A DNA stretch of 64,000 nt from assembly GCA_026770025.1 (NCBI GenBank), contig JAMXDE010000007.1, positions 1,550,001 to 1,614,000 of the forward strand, written 5' to 3'. Shown here piece by piece: positions 8,814-20,600 of this stretch. How positions within the stretch are numbered: the stretch's first letter is position 1; each line of letters begins with the position of its first letter. The notes beneath the pieces were generated by a model. That model was given only the letters and a program-made list of their open reading frames with translations, was not told where the DNA came from and did not search any database. The translations under genes and the position numbers were made by a program. Origin of the DNA: Craspedostauros australis. Taxonomy: Eukaryota; Bacillariophyta; Bacillariophyceae; Mastogloiales; Achnanthaceae.

Positions 8814-10307
8814 TTACTCCTTCTTCTTTTTCTTGTCCTTTTTCTTCTTCTTTTCCTTCTTGTCCTTCTTCTTCTTGGGCGCATCATCGCCGCTGCCATC
8901 ATCGTTCGACCTCTTCTTGGTGTCCGTGGCCGGCGTGTCCGGTGCGGAATCGCTCCCATCCACATCCATCGCCTGCGATTGCTTCACCGGCGTCGACGGC
9001 GCGCCGCCCGTTCCCTGCAGACCCGGCGGCCTGGATTTGGAGTAATCCTTGTAGGATTTGAGGTAGTCCTTGGGCGTCTTGTCGTTGGGCTTGCCGTGCT
9101 TGTCGAGCTTGCCGTCCTTGATGAGGGACTTCTTGCGCTGCGCCATGGGCCCCAATCCCCACCGGCGCGGGTAGACGTCGCGTTCCATGATGACGCGCTT
9201 GATCTTGGCGACGACGCCGTGATCGACCGTGGCCATGACGGCCGTGGTCATCTGCGCGATGGCGACGGCGATGGCCTCTCCCTTCGTCGTCATGAGAACG
9301 ACCTCCGTGCCGATCTCGATGCCGTCGGCGAAGCGCAGCAGGCCGGGGATCATGAATTTGGCGCCGTAGCAGATGGCGTTGACGGCGGAGTCCTTGACGA
9401 CGATGCGCTTGAAGTTGGTGAGGAGGACCTCGAGGGGCAGGACGACGCGGCGCAGGTAGGTCTCGTCCTTCGTGGTGTCGTAGACGTGCTGGGCATCGAG
9501 GACGTCGTGCATGGTGACCATGTTGTCATCCTCGCCGAGGACGCCGCTGCGCACGCGGCGCAGCTCCTGCATGTGGCCGCCGGTGCCGCACAGCAGACCG
9601 AGATGCACGCAGAGGGTTCGGATGTAGGTGCCGGCCTCGCACTTGACCCAGACGATGCCGAGGTTGCGGTCCTTGTCGAATTCGAGGAGCTTAGATTCGT
9701 AGATGGTGCGGATGCGCAGCTGTCGCTTGACGGCGGAGATGAGGGGAGGTCTCTGGAAGAGCGCGCCCGTGAGGGTCTCCACGGATCTCTGCAGCTTGGA
9801 GTGCTCGCAGGCGCCATGCAGGCGCACGATGCCGACGTACTGCTTTCCGGCGCTCTGCTGGGCCTTGACGAGCCTCGTGGCGCGGTCGATGCAGACGATG
9901 AGGCACCCCGTGACCTTGGGGTCGAGGGTGCCGGAGTGGCCGGTCTTCTCCACGCGCAGGATCCTCTTGATCCAGCTGACGACCTCGTGGCTGCTGGGAT
10001 TGGCCGGCTTGTCTAGGTTGATGATGCCGTAGCTCAGGTGCTGCTTCAGGCTGCGGGCCAGCGGCGAGCTGCCGTTGGGCAGCGGGGTGTAGTGCGACGT
10101 GCGGATGTGCAGCTCATGGTAGTTCTTCAGCAGCAGGGGCCACTTGGAGGTGTCCAGCTTCGGCGTGGACTTGGAGGGCGGGATCAGCGCGGCTCCGCCA
10201 TTGTTGCCGCCATTGTCGCTACCACTGCCGTTGCTGCTGGCTGAGCCATCTGGCACAGCCTCGCCGGAGCCATCCGACTTCTTGCGCTTCTTGCGTTCTG
10301 TTCCCAT
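8814..10307 (-). CDS. CBF5: H/ACA RNP pseudouridine synthase Cbf5/dyskerin (497 aa)
   Basis: Catalytic subunit of box H/ACA snoRNPs, which isomerises uridine to pseudouridine in rRNA and snRNA in the nucleolus. Visible parts in order: a Lys-rich and low-complexity N terminus (1-50); the dyskerin-type N-terminal extension ([20 protein letters not shown], about 55-75); the TruB-like catalytic domain from about 92, with the family motif [14 protein letters not shown], whose Asp129 is the catalytic residue; a PUA domain at about 297-385 ending near [10 protein letters not shown]; and a C-terminal tail made mostly of Lys/Asp/Glu ([13 protein letters not shown]) typical of Cbf5 nuclear localisation. 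Length and order match the eukaryotic family, and the gene is intronless. Only the low-complexity tails differ from other Cbf5 proteins. Confidence 0.95.
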   Translation of the reverse strand: MGTERKKRKKSDGSGEAVPDGSASSNGSGSDNGGNNGGAALIPPSKSTPKLDTSKWPLLLKNYHELHIRTSHYTPLPNGSSPLARSLKQHLSYGIINLDKPANPSSHEVVSWIKRILRVEKTGHSGTLDPKVTGCLIVCIDRATRLVKAQQSAGKQYVGIVRLHGACEHSKLQRSVETLTGALFQRPPLISAVKRQLRIRTIYESKLLEFDKDRNLGIVWVKCEAGTYIRTLCVHLGLLCGTGGHMQELRRVRSGVLGEDDNMVTMHDVLDAQHVYDTTKDETYLRRVVLPLEVLLTNFKRIVVKDSAVNAICYGAKFMIPGLLRFADGIEIGTEVVLMTTKGEAIAVAIAQMTTAVMATVDHGVVAKIKRVIMERDVYPRRWGLGPMAQRKKSLIKDGKLDKHGKPNDKTPKDYLKSYKDYSKSRPPGLQGTGGAPSTPVKQSQAMDVDGSDSAPDTPATDTKKRSNDDGSGDDAPKKKKDKKEKKKKKDKKKKKE

Positions 10308-11392
10308 CGTGGATCTAATTACATGCAGAGCAGAGTACTCTATGACGCTGCACTAATTGTATTGGTCTGGCAATGCCTCAGAGTATTGCAGCAGAGCAGT
10401 CAATGTGGATGCAGATGGCAAGTGTAGGATGGCGCGCAAACTCTTGTGGTCTGTGTGTGTGGATTTGATGGCGCTGGTTTCCTCACATGATCTTGGTTGA
10501 CGCCAACAACAGGAACAGGAACAGGAACAGCAACAGTTGTGGCAGTTGCGCCAATCCACACGAATCGAAACCAGATTTTGGTCGGTCCACAGGTCGTCAA
10601 TCCTTTTCTCGCGATGTTGATTGGCTTTGGCTGATACGAACGATGACAGACGTAATATATGGCGCTTATAATTCTAGTTGATTACTGATCATGATATTTG
10701 CATTCTGTGCGACGCACTGCAACAACGAAGTAAGATTGCGTTCTTCCACATCAATCCAGACATGCCATGATATTGCACTAACAACTTATAAACTGGACAA
10801 CAAAGCTTTGGAACAGGGATGTTCTACGCAGATGGCTCAGTTCTACTGCGCTGTCATTGAGCTGTTTGTTTTGGAGTGGGGTTTTGGTATTAGTTTACAG
10901 ATTTGTGCTTCTCATCGTCTCATGTGATGGAAGCAGTTGCTCAACATGCAGCGCATTGCGGGACGCGAGCACATGTCTCACCCCGCAGACTCGTGTTTAT
11001 GACATCCTGTGTTTGCCATCGTCGTGTGTCGAGACACGCAAAGCCGTGCATGCTTACTTGTGTCACAGGGGGTTCAAAGGCGCCTCATGCACCGGTTCCG
11101 TCACCGTCGTTTGAAGGTTGAGGTTTGGTGCTTCGTCCACCCCCACTGCCCTCGAAACTCGGTATCTGCTTCACTTTCACAAGCAATACAGATAGAGTGG
11201 GCTTCTTACACAGTGCCTCTTCTCACCCAAAGAGTTTTGCGATCAAAGGAAACAATGGCGAGCCAATACAAGGGTGTGTTGTGGGGGGTGATGCCACTAC
11301 GTGCATGGTGTGTGCATGTGGAAGCTGCGTATCGTATCGTATCGTGTCGCGATGCAGCGCAGCGGAAGCAACGGGGTGCGCTTGAGAAATGT
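10308..11392. other. Intergenic between CBF5 and the small membrane protein
   Basis: About 1.1 kb. A short aacagg repeat lies at 10510-10540. Overlapping short ORFs in several frames do not look like a protein. Nothing recognised. Confidence 0.5.
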
Positions 11393-11948
11393 CTAATGAG
11401 CGGCACCGTAGTTTGGCACGTCGCCTCCACCCAGCTGGTAGTCTCCCTCTTCCATTTCCTCTGCCTTGTTCTGCGAATCATACCAAATTCCAATAACCGA
11501 AACGATGAATGTGAAGATGAATGTACCGAATGCTCCGAACGCGCTTTCCTTCGCATGATCGACTTCCTCGATACCGCCGATGAAGAATGGCTGTGTCGTC
11601 AGCATCATACCGACCCAGAACTGTTGGGATATAAATGTGATGGTATTGTTTATGGAACGAAAGCGTGGATTAATGTGTGAGATCAAGATTCGAGAGCTTG
11701 GCTAGATGGTGGAGAGAAGCGAGCACAATCCGCTACGCAACGCAATCCAAGCCAACGGCAGCGCACCAAGAGCCGTTGATACTCAACCGTGACCGCGCCA
11801 ACGGCAGCTCGAACTCCAAGTCGATCCATCAGAGCGCAAAGTCACGCCGCAGGAACCGATAGTCGACGAGGCAACTCACTGTGAAGAGGGCTCCGACGAT
11901 GGAGTAGCCCATGCAGCATCGTGACGTAGCACCAAGATCGGAGCACAT
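11393..11948 (-). CDS. Small two-TM membrane protein, two exons (98 aa)
   Basis: Exon 1 is 11948-11880 (23 codons from ATG), ending ACA|GTGAGT. The intron is 11879-11621 (259 nt), ending in a CCCAACAG acceptor. Exon 2 is 11620-11393. The join is phase 0 and makes one continuous hydrophobic helix (GALFT|FWVGMM) across the splice, which supports the model. The product has two predicted TM helices (about 13-42 and 55-74), a short loop with Glu/Asp/His, and an acidic C-terminal tail (KAEEMEEGDYQLGGG). I do not recognise the family. It could be a small ER or Golgi membrane protein. An alternative is that the ATG-proximal exon belongs to a longer upstream transcript, since no other evidence fixes the start. 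Confidence 0.6.
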
Positions 11949-12317
11949 GTTCTATTTCGGTGTTTGGGGTATTGGGGTATTGGAGTACTGGAGTGTTGGT
12001 GGCTTGTCGAGGATGGACGGAGGGAACGGCGTGGTCGCTTTGGTATGAGGGTTGCTGTCAAAGAAGATACCTTGGCCTTGTTGATGTGATGTGGGGTGTT
12101 GCGGAGTGTTGCGGAGTGTTGCTGGGCTTGAGTGGTGGATGGTCAATGTTGTTGGTTTCGTTGGTTTGTTTAACTTGATTTGGCTGCTGTCGTTGCTATT
12201 TCCGTTGCTGCTGGTGCTGTTGATTCAGGCAGTTTCAGGAAACAAGAAACAACAGCAAAGACAAGCAAAGAACGAAACAGAGAAACCAACCACGGAAGCC
12301 AAAATACGAAATCCACC

Positions 12318-12668
12318 ATGGCGTGCCTGCTGCTGTCGTTGCTGCCGCTGTGTTGTTGGCGCCTGCCGTCGTATCGCGCCACGACGCTGTCGTTGTTGGG
12401 AGAAGACTTCGGCACGCGGACGAATAAAACGAACGCTGGCTTGGTTGGCGACATATTAATGTATTCATCATTGAATGTATTTAATTCACGCTGGACAATG
12501 ATGCGCATTGACTCATGCGATCACTACGATAAAGTACTGAATCAATCTCGAACCAAAACGTGCACTAATCCAGTCGTGCATAGTTGTGCTGATGGAAAGG
12601 AGAGAACAAAATGCGTCACGATTCGAACTCGGTCGCAAATGCCCACTCACAAGTTTCAGTTGCGATGA
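12318..12668 (+). CDS. Doubtful small ORF with a hydrophobic N terminus (116 aa)
   Basis: The ATG at 12318 sits in a strong eukaryotic initiation context (ccaccATGG) behind an A-rich, leader-like stretch (12240-12310). The first 17 residues (MACLLLSLLPLCCWRLP) could be a signal peptide. The rest has no repeat, motif or recognisable family, and antisense frames are also open. It is listed only because of the start context and may not be a gene. Confidence 0.2.
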   Translation: MACLLLSLLPLCCWRLPSYRATTLSLLGEDFGTRTNKTNAGLVGDILMYSSLNVFNSRWTMMRIDSCDHYDKVLNQSRTKTCTNPVVHSCADGKERTKCVTIRTRSQMPTHKFQLR

Positions 12669-13235
12669 TGGGTGGTGGGTGATGGTGGTGATGTCGATGA
12701 CTGCCACATCACAACAGAACTCACACTGACACACACCTTGACATTGCCATCAAGTCGTCTACGACCAGCACACCCATGGACATGGGGAGAACGAGAAGAA
12801 CTTGGTGATGATGTTTCGATGACGATTTCGCATCGTTCTTGTTCTTTTTTGACGAGATGGAGCTTGCACAGCACCCAGGTTTGCGTGTGGGGGCGGGTGG
12901 GTTTGGCTTGGTTGCTGGTGAAGATGATGGTAATGATGTGTGATGACCGATGCCTGATGGCTGGTTTCTGTGGTGGTTGGTTTGCGAAGTAACGAGTTGG
13001 TTGGTGACGATGCGTGATCATGGCAAGCACGCTCCAAGTCCAACACAGCACGCATCGACTCAGCAAATCTCCATCGTCGGCCCTTGTCATCCTCATAAAA
13101 AGCATCAGCATCAACAGAAAGCCATCAACAGAAAGCCATCAATAGGAAAAAATTCACCAGTCACCCCAGCAGCATTCCAGATACATCCAAGTACAAGCGC
13201 ATCCATCTCCCCAAGATCAAACGAAAAGAACAAAA

Positions 13236-13290
13236 ACAAACCAAACCAAACCAAACCAAACTAGATCAAATCAAATCAAATCAAACCAAG
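13236..13290 (+). repeat. A/C-rich pentanucleotide leader (aaacc/aaatc units)
   Basis: Runs of aaacc followed by aaatc directly in front of the ATG at 13295. Probably the 5' UTR of the reductase gene. Unstructured A-rich leaders like this also precede other plus-strand genes in the window (for example 49270-49350). Confidence 0.6.
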
Positions 13291-13294
13291 AACA

Positions 13295-14810
13295 ATGAAG
13301 TTGGATACCACCGCAATCTCGGCAGCACTCCTCGTTGCTGCAACAGTCCCAACATCGCATTCCTACGTCGCGGACGTCTCGTCAGCTGCCAGAAACCATC
13401 ATCCATCGAAACCGCCATCCAATTCGCCGGCCCTCTTCGACACCTCCAAGTTGGGGAACTTGGAGGTGCCCTCCGTCGGGGTTGGAACCATCTCATGGTC
13501 TTCCACAAAGTGTACGTACGGTGTATAGTTGCCATAGCGCATCGTTGTGAACAGCGAGGCCTTGATTCACTCCCAATTCTCATGCACACATACGTATCAT
13601 ACTCGCTCAATTTCTCATTTATCCGCCTTCCATTTCTCCATCTGCCTTTTGCACTCGAATCCATCCCGGCAATCCGCGCTTCCGTCGTTGCACACATCAC
13701 GCCTCTCTATTCTACGCGCTACATCCAACAGGCGGGTCGTTGGAGAATGAAGAACTCCAGCAGGTCGTGGATTTGGCGCACACATCCAACGCGGCCTTTT
13801 TGGATACCGCCGAGCGGTACGGATCGCACATGAAGACGGCGTTCGGATTGGGATATCACGAGACGGAAGAACTATCCGCCGTGCTGCTCGACAAGGCCGT
13901 GGCCGTGCATGGTCAGTCGGAACGTCCAGCCATCATCGCCACCAAGTTCACCCCCACGCCGTGGCGCACCACGGTGCAAAGCGTCGTGGATGCCTGCGAA
14001 GCATCGCGTCAAAGCCTGGGTGTGGATCAGATCGATCTGTACCAAATCCACATGCCGGACATTGTCAAGCCGTTCCGATTTTTGGGGCAGGATGAAACAT
14101 TCGACAAGGTATACTGGGACGGCATCGCCGAATGCTACCACAGAGGATTGGTCAAGAATGTGGGCGTCTGCAACTACGGTCCTACCTTGCTGGCGCAATG
14201 CCAGGAACATCTTGACATGCGGGGCGTTCCGTTGGCCTCCAACCAGATCGGATATTCCTTGCTGGGACGTCACAATGGTTCCCAGCAGACCTTGGACTAC
14301 TGTCGCGACAACGGCATCGACGTGTTGGCATTCTACCCATTTGCCATGGGCCTTCTGACAGGCAAGTACTCCACGAAGAATGCGGATACCGTCGCTGCCG
14401 CTTCCAAGCTGTCGGGCATCGAGAAATCGCTGCGCAACAGCAAGAAGAGCAGGCTCGAGATGACGGATCTTATGCGGTACGCCAAGGGTGATGGTAAGGA
14501 CATCCCGGAGGGTGGCATCACGCCATTGCTGTCCGTCATGGAACGCGTCGCTGAAGAACGTCAAAAGACCGTGGCGCAAGTAGCGCTGAATTACATCATC
14601 TGCAAGGGTGCCATCCCAATTCCGGGTGTGCGATCGGTGGCGCAGTTGCAGGACAATCTAGGAGCCATGGGGTGGCGCCTGACGGAGGACGAGGTTACGA
14701 TGCTCGAGCTGGAGGCCGACAAGCTGGGATTCGGATTTGATGGCGCTGGCTTCAAGCGAACAAGCGAGAAGTTTGTCGGGTACGGCGTCGAGAAGTTCTC
14801 TTTGACTTGA
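13295..14810 (+). CDS. Aldo/keto reductase, two exons, possible plastid presequence (431 aa)
   Basis: Exon 1 is 13295-13511, the intron 13512-13731 (220 nt, GTACGT...CCAACAG, phase 1), and exon 2 13732-14810. The joined frame reads TISWSSTK-CGS-LENEELQQ across the splice. The AKR fold (NADPH-dependent carbonyl reductase) is shown by the complete catalytic tetrad: Asp97 and Tyr102 in DTAERYGS, Lys144 in ATKF, and His179 in YQIHMP. Also seen are the NVGVCNYG and SNQIGYSLL blocks and a C-terminal cofactor region (IPIPGVRS). Residues 1-23 form a signal peptide. The predicted cleavage SHS|Y leaves an aromatic residue at +1, followed by a Ser/Arg/Lys-rich stretch, as in diatom plastid presequences. 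Plastid targeting is an inference. Substrate cannot be told from sequence. Similar proteins are often annotated as AKR or auxin-induced-protein-like. Confidence 0.88.
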
Positions 14811-16759
14811 GCGCACGAATACGTGCATACGTGCATACTCCCTCTGAGTGAGTGCCCGTTCCATGCGGGCACCACACAACGAAGTGCGCTGAATCTCAAA
14901 CTGAACCTGAACCGAAAGCGGCAGCAGCACAATCACATCCATTTTACATATAATAGACGGAAGCTTCTGTGCTTACATATACCAAACGCGAACGTCGGCG
15001 CAACACCACAGCAAAGCGATGAAATCCTGCAACGAATGACGCAAATACATATGACCCCGTTGCAGATAAACCACATATGCCCCATCGAGAGACCTCGTGA
15101 GGAGCTCGAGGTTTGTTGTCTCTAAACACAATATAAACCACATAGATGTCTTCATAATCTTCTAAAACCTATACCTGGAGACTTTGAGCTTCATAGAAGG
15201 TATGGTTCAAGAGATATGATATAACTTATTTTGATGCCCCTAGCCTTCCCCTCTCGCAGTTTTCCGCGTTGTGTGCTTGGTTCGTGTTTCGCATTCACGG
15301 GGATTTTGACGGGTGGGTGTCCAGACTTCGGTTTTTCCACCTTCCTCTCTCAAAAATCACACATCACATTTTGCGCGCGGATGTTGTGTGTTGTAAACAT
15401 GTGCTGCTGGTGGCGGATTGGAGCCCCTCAGCGTTTGCTTCTTCCTTGCCTCTAGCCATTCTCCCAATCTTCAACCAACCACGACGCACTCCCCGTTGTA
15501 CACAGCCTCCTTTCACCCTCACCCTCCTAGTAGTATCGCATCATATCGCCTCTCTCTCGTTCGCTCTGTCGTTCCGTCCATGATTCTTCCTTTCGTTCCA
15601 CTTGTCTCCGATCGGTGAAAGGTGCTCGGCTGTTTCCGTTCGTACGGGATGGCGTTGACGACATCATCCCTGATTGTAGTGATGACATGAATACAGACAA
15701 CATTGTGCTCCTGGATTGGGACAATGGCGACGACGGCGATGATCGTGACTGTTGCGATTACGATGGGGATTATCATCCTGATGATATCCCTGTGCTGTGC
15801 GTGATACAACGAGGAAGTATGGCGGAAACGCTGAGTCCTCTCGAACCATCAAGCACGCAGATCCTGCGAAGTATCAGGCTGTGGATGATTTTGTTTCTCA
15901 TTTCTGTTAAGCTGAAGCTCCGTCGTTTCTTCCATATGCTGGGGTTGCATACCAGCATCCTGAACGCATTCCGAAATGGCGGCAACAAAAGCATTCCTGC
16001 ACCTGACGATTGCAATCGTTGGCATCTCGTCTCAGGCATCTGGGAGTTGCTTCATGGCGTGATCTGGGCACTCTTTGTTGTAGGGTCTGTGTGTCCTTCA
16101 CAACTAACGGAACCAATGGAGTACGTGCTTCAAAGGAGGCAACTTCTTCAAATCAATCCCCAGTCCATCCTTTGTTCTCTCTGCTTCCTCATGTGCGGGG
16201 AGTGCGATGTGTGATGGATCGTTTGCATGCGAGCACTGATGCGATCAGAGTAAACAGAACAAGTAGAAGTCAATTGTTATGCAACTGTTTGCATGCGCTG
16301 GCCTGCAGAAGTGTCTGCACCCCTGGATTCTTCGCACACTGACAGCTGGGTGCCCATCGTCATCAGCCGTACCAGTTCAAGATCCAGCTGTTGCCAAATG
16401 TTTACTCCAGAGAAAGGATGCGTACACAAGGAACCACCGATACGAGCACAGAAACACGCAATACGCCGCAGCGGAGGGACAAGGGAGATTCAAAACTGTA
16501 CCACTGATCACTTGGGATAGTGCTGCATGAAGTCTCATGCGATGAGTACATGGTAGCGCTGCAACGGATGTCAACATGTGCTTCAAGAGAGGCAGCGACC
16601 AACAAAAGATGCAAAAAGAGCAAAAGAGATCTGGTTGTGAGTAGGCCTTTGGATGATTGCCACTGTTGGTTGCGTGCCGACGTTGGGTCGCTTGAGCCAA
16701 GAAGTGCAACATGTAACTACATCTAAGATTAACAGGTGGACCGCTGGCGCCACGAGTTG
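14811..16759. other. Intergenic, aldo/keto reductase to copia element 1
   Basis: About 1.9 kb. It holds the 83-bp element at 15053-15135. An open plus-strand frame runs to 16214 but has no ATG until its 24th codon, is rich in GAT/GAC, and is matched by open antisense frames, so I do not call it a gene. Nothing else recognised. Confidence 0.45.
15053..15135 (+). repeat. 83-bp dispersed hairpin element, copy 1
   Basis: 82 of 83 bases are identical to 36583-36665. Inside, CCTCG and CGAGG pair around a 9-base loop, and flanking GAGA/TCTC can extend the stem with a bulge. It lies about 240 bases downstream of the aldo/keto reductase stop. It could be a short mobile element, a conserved ncRNA or a 3'-end element. 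Confidence 0.85.
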
Positions 16760-16806
16760 TCAATCAACAAATCGTGCTATATCGGCAACTCTCCCAGGGG
16801 AAAGTT
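16760..16806 (-). pseudogene. 3' remnant of an ORF split by copia element 1
   Basis: On the minus strand the frame coming from 24809-24641 would continue, without the element and one target-site copy, into SPGRVADIARFVD and a TGA at 16762-16760. It is therefore the far half of an interrupted ORF, part of an older decayed element or gene of unknown kind. Confidence 0.4.
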
Positions 16807-17599
16807 TGTCGAGATGTACATGTGAGTATATGTCAAGATGTACGTGTATATGTGCATCGTTCACCCGTTATTCTCTCATACGCACTTGGACGGTATAACT
16901 ACATTCGTGTCGATAGTATACTGTGATTCGTCAGAATTACAGGGGAAATGGAACACATGAAAAGGGGCAAGATTTCTTGAAGAAATTTGCAAATAACGAT
17001 TTCTGAGAGAATCAGAAAATCGTCCGTCCATGCGTCAATGGTACCAAGAGAATCTCGAGGTACTTCCCAACTAAACCTCAGATGACGATATCATCTGACA
17101 GACTACTACATCACCAATGGAACATGACATCTGGAGAGCAGAAGGACGCCTACTGACGTCGACAGGATGTCAACATGTCACCACGTCGACAGCTGTCTCC
17201 AAGTCAGAGCAGGAGGCGAAGATGCGATGACCCATGAAGATCATGGATACTGAAGGTGAACTTCAAATGGTAAGTACTCATGGAGTAGGAACCAGTACTA
17301 AATGAACAGAGTGTCGAATGCGGAGTACGCATCGAACACGAAGCATCGTGTAGCACGAGCACACGATGGTGAGAGAGAAAGAGAGAGAATACAGAGAGGA
17401 GCGAGAGAGGATCTCACGTACCGACTCATAGTCGGAGACCGAATCTGCGAAACAGATTGAAGCGCCGAGAGCATCGGGCAAGAGAACGAACGGACACCGA
17501 GAGTATCGGAGTGCCAACGTAATGAAATAGCAAACAGACGACTATCAACCAACACCATCTTCCACGATCGTAGGTTACCGTGAGCGGAACTTGCCAACA
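16807..17599 (+). repeat. 5' LTR of copia element 1
   Basis: 793 bp, TG...CA termini. Contains a gagagaa-rich tract near 17370-17415. Directly repeated at 23848-24640. Confidence 0.95.
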
Positions 17600-17681
17600 C
17601 GTTTATAAACGATAGATCAGGGCGAGCCCGCGAATCGTATCGTGCGAGGAAGACGAACATCATTCAAGAGCAGCAGGCTGA

Positions 17682-20600
17682 ATGAGCGAGGAAGAGGAAT
17701 TGAAAGACATCCCTCTGTCCAATCCGGCTATCAAGAGAGAAGAAGGTGCGAGTGAGACTCCACCACGACAAGAGAAGGAAGCAGCCGCGGCTACTGTCCT
17801 ATCAGGCGCAGACGCAAGCGCGATCGACGAGACCGAAGAAGAACGGTCTGCAAGACTACATCGTAAGGAGAAGAGGATTCTCAAGGCGATCAAGCAAGAG
17901 GAGACTGGTGTGACGAAGAGCATTCGCACAGCCAAACAGGGTGGGAAAAGTGAGACACCACCAGGAGGAGAATTTGTGACGAAAACAATCTCCGCGCAAC
18001 AACAGGCGAAAATCGAAGAATCGGCAACACAGAAACCGACGGAAATCAAGGGCGCGAGCGCACCAACAACGAAACAACAAATCAACATGGCGACATCAGC
18101 CAACATGAACAAGCGACGCATCAAGGCACCAATATTTAGTGGTGAACAGGAAGACTACAGCGCATGGGAGTCCCAAGCGAAGGCATACGCTCGTACACAG
18201 AAGACGAAGGACGTGATGTTAGGCAAGACCAAGGTGCCAACGATGAAGGAGATCGCGGCAGCCGCCGATGAAGACAAGGAAGCGATGGAGGAGATCTACG
18301 AATTGGGATGCGACTGTTTCAGCGATCTGATCCTCATGATGGATGCAGAGAAAGGAAAAGGGAAGCAGGCCATCCAGTACATCAACCAATGCATCTCCGT
18401 CGACTACCCCGAAGGAGACGCACACGGAGCGTGGAACGTTCTCGCGGAGAAGTTCCGACCATCCGATGCGGTGACGAAGATCAAACTCAAGCGCCAATTC
18501 AACAACGAAAAGATGAAGAGAGACACGGACCCCGACGTTTACATCACGCAACTCGAGAGCCTACGATCGCGTCTCCACGATGTCAAGTACGAGATCACGG
18601 ACGAGGAAATGATCATGCAGATTCTCAGCACGGTGAGCGTGGAATACAAAACCCACGTTGTGAACTTCCAACACCAACTCACGTTCAATCCGGAACTGGT
18701 TACCATCAACACGATCAGAGGAGTACTCCGCACAGCATACGCCACGCACAGAGGAGGCAAAGCATACGTCGACGATTTCCAAGACAGTAACACGAAGAGC
18801 AACGACACCGGCTTCACAAGCACCGGTAACTTCAAGGGTACTTGTCACAACTGTGGCGTGTATGGCCATAGATCCACCGATTGCCCAGAACGCAAGAAAT
18901 CGAACAACAAGAAAAACAACAACAACAACAACAACAAAATGAACGGAAAGCGCAACAAGACAACCGGCTTCAAGGGCAAGTGCAACTACTGCGGCATCTT
19001 CGGACATCGTGAGGCGGAGTGCCGAAAGAAGAAGTTCAACGAAAGCAAGAAGAACAACGAACAAGCCAACGCGGCTACGGAAGGACACGACAAGAGCGGG
19101 CACGAGATGGTACTCTCAGCAAAAGACATGCCGCTCTGCATGTTGGTGTCCGACGACTACATCGAAGACTCCTTCTTCGATAACTTCGAATACGTCGGGA
19201 GTGACGACGAAGTGCAGGATGATGAGATCATCCCGGAGTGGCTCAGCGAGGAGCCAATCATCCACGAGGTGGACCCAAGACGCGAAGTGAGCTACGAATG
19301 CTGCTTCAACGCGCACGACCTGATCGGTTCATACGGCGACGAAGCTGAGATGGACGACGAGGCCAACGATAGCGACATCGAAGAGGCCATGAGCGATGAC
19401 GACGACGACGCCGACGAGGACGGCGCAGATGAAGACGATGAGGCGGACCGCGGCGCGGCGCCTCCTCCCCCAGCGGCGGGGAACAACAGATCGGGCATCT
19501 TCGACGAGGATGACAGCGACGAATCCGAGGACGGCAATCATCCAGACGACAGCTTCAATCCAAACGAGCGTGTCGTCTACCCAGGGAATATCGACTTTCC
19601 ACCAATCGAGGATCCCAACAGGTCCAACTACCTCCATCGTCATGACACCGTCCCATATGCAACAGAGACAGCATTGGTGATCCAGAAGCAACTCATCTTC
19701 GATGCAGTGATGGAAGCAGGAATGAGCCTGTTCCCAGGAGTCGCACAAGGAGTGCTGAGACCAATATGGGTAAACATGATGGGATCGATCCTATCCGAGA
19801 ACTTCAGATCGATCGAAGAGATTCTCGCCAATTCGGTTGTGATCAATCGCATACTGGAAGCAGCCAAGACAGAGACGATCCCAGAGACAGATCTTCATTA
19901 CATCCTTGGAGGATGTATGCGCGTACTCTTACGCGAACGACCACGCGTCCACCCATACGATCCTGTCACAGGATCACATCGAAACAGCACCATTCCATCG
20001 GACTACGCGCAACTACCCGACGACATGGATGACGGAGACCATCATCATCCATACAACGAAGATGGAGTCCACGAAGACGACGACGACGGCAGCTTCGACG
20101 ACGAGATAGCTGCGGCAGCCGTGGAACAGCTCCACGAGCTGAGCACCAGAGACAAGGACAAAGTCAACAAGGACACCTGGCTTGCCGATAGCGGAGCTTC
20201 GTGTCACATTGTCAACTCGGACGCCGCTCTCTTCAACGTGCGGCACATCAAGTCCTTCGTCCAAGTGGGAGACAGCACGAAGCTGGATTCTCCCAAGATG
20301 GGATCCATTCGCTTGAAAGTCAAGCAGCGAAACAACACTGGCCACATCATCCGGCTCGATGACGTGAAGTACACACCGAAAATGGCGGTGAACCTTTTCT
20401 CCACGAACAAGGCTCTGTACAACGGTTACCAGCTTGGCAACAATGGCATTCTGATGGACATCATCAACGGATCCGGAATGAAGATCGTATTCGACCGAGT
20501 CTTCCCCACATCCAACGGATTCATCACGGGAGTGCAGATGCATCCCATCATGCCAACAGACGACGACAAGGCTTGCACAGCCATCGTCAAGAATCCATCC

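Larger units (their letters stand above)
11949..13294. other. Intergenic upstream of the aldo/keto reductase
   Basis: About 1.3 kb. A possible small ORF is listed separately at 12318-12668. Bases 12660-12960 are rich in gatg/ggtg repeats on the plus strand. The last about 60 bases before the reductase ATG are an A/C-rich leader of caaac and caaat pentamers. Confidence 0.45.

Noticed and set aside
12594..12670. tRNA-like B-box (GTTCGAATC on the minus strand)
   Set aside because: No matching acceptor stem, A box or anticodon arm could be folded around it.
15615..16214. 200-codon open frame on the plus strand
   Set aside because: It opens at GTG with no ATG until the 24th codon, is dominated by GAT/GAC, has an open antisense frame, and resembles no family. 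Probably chance.
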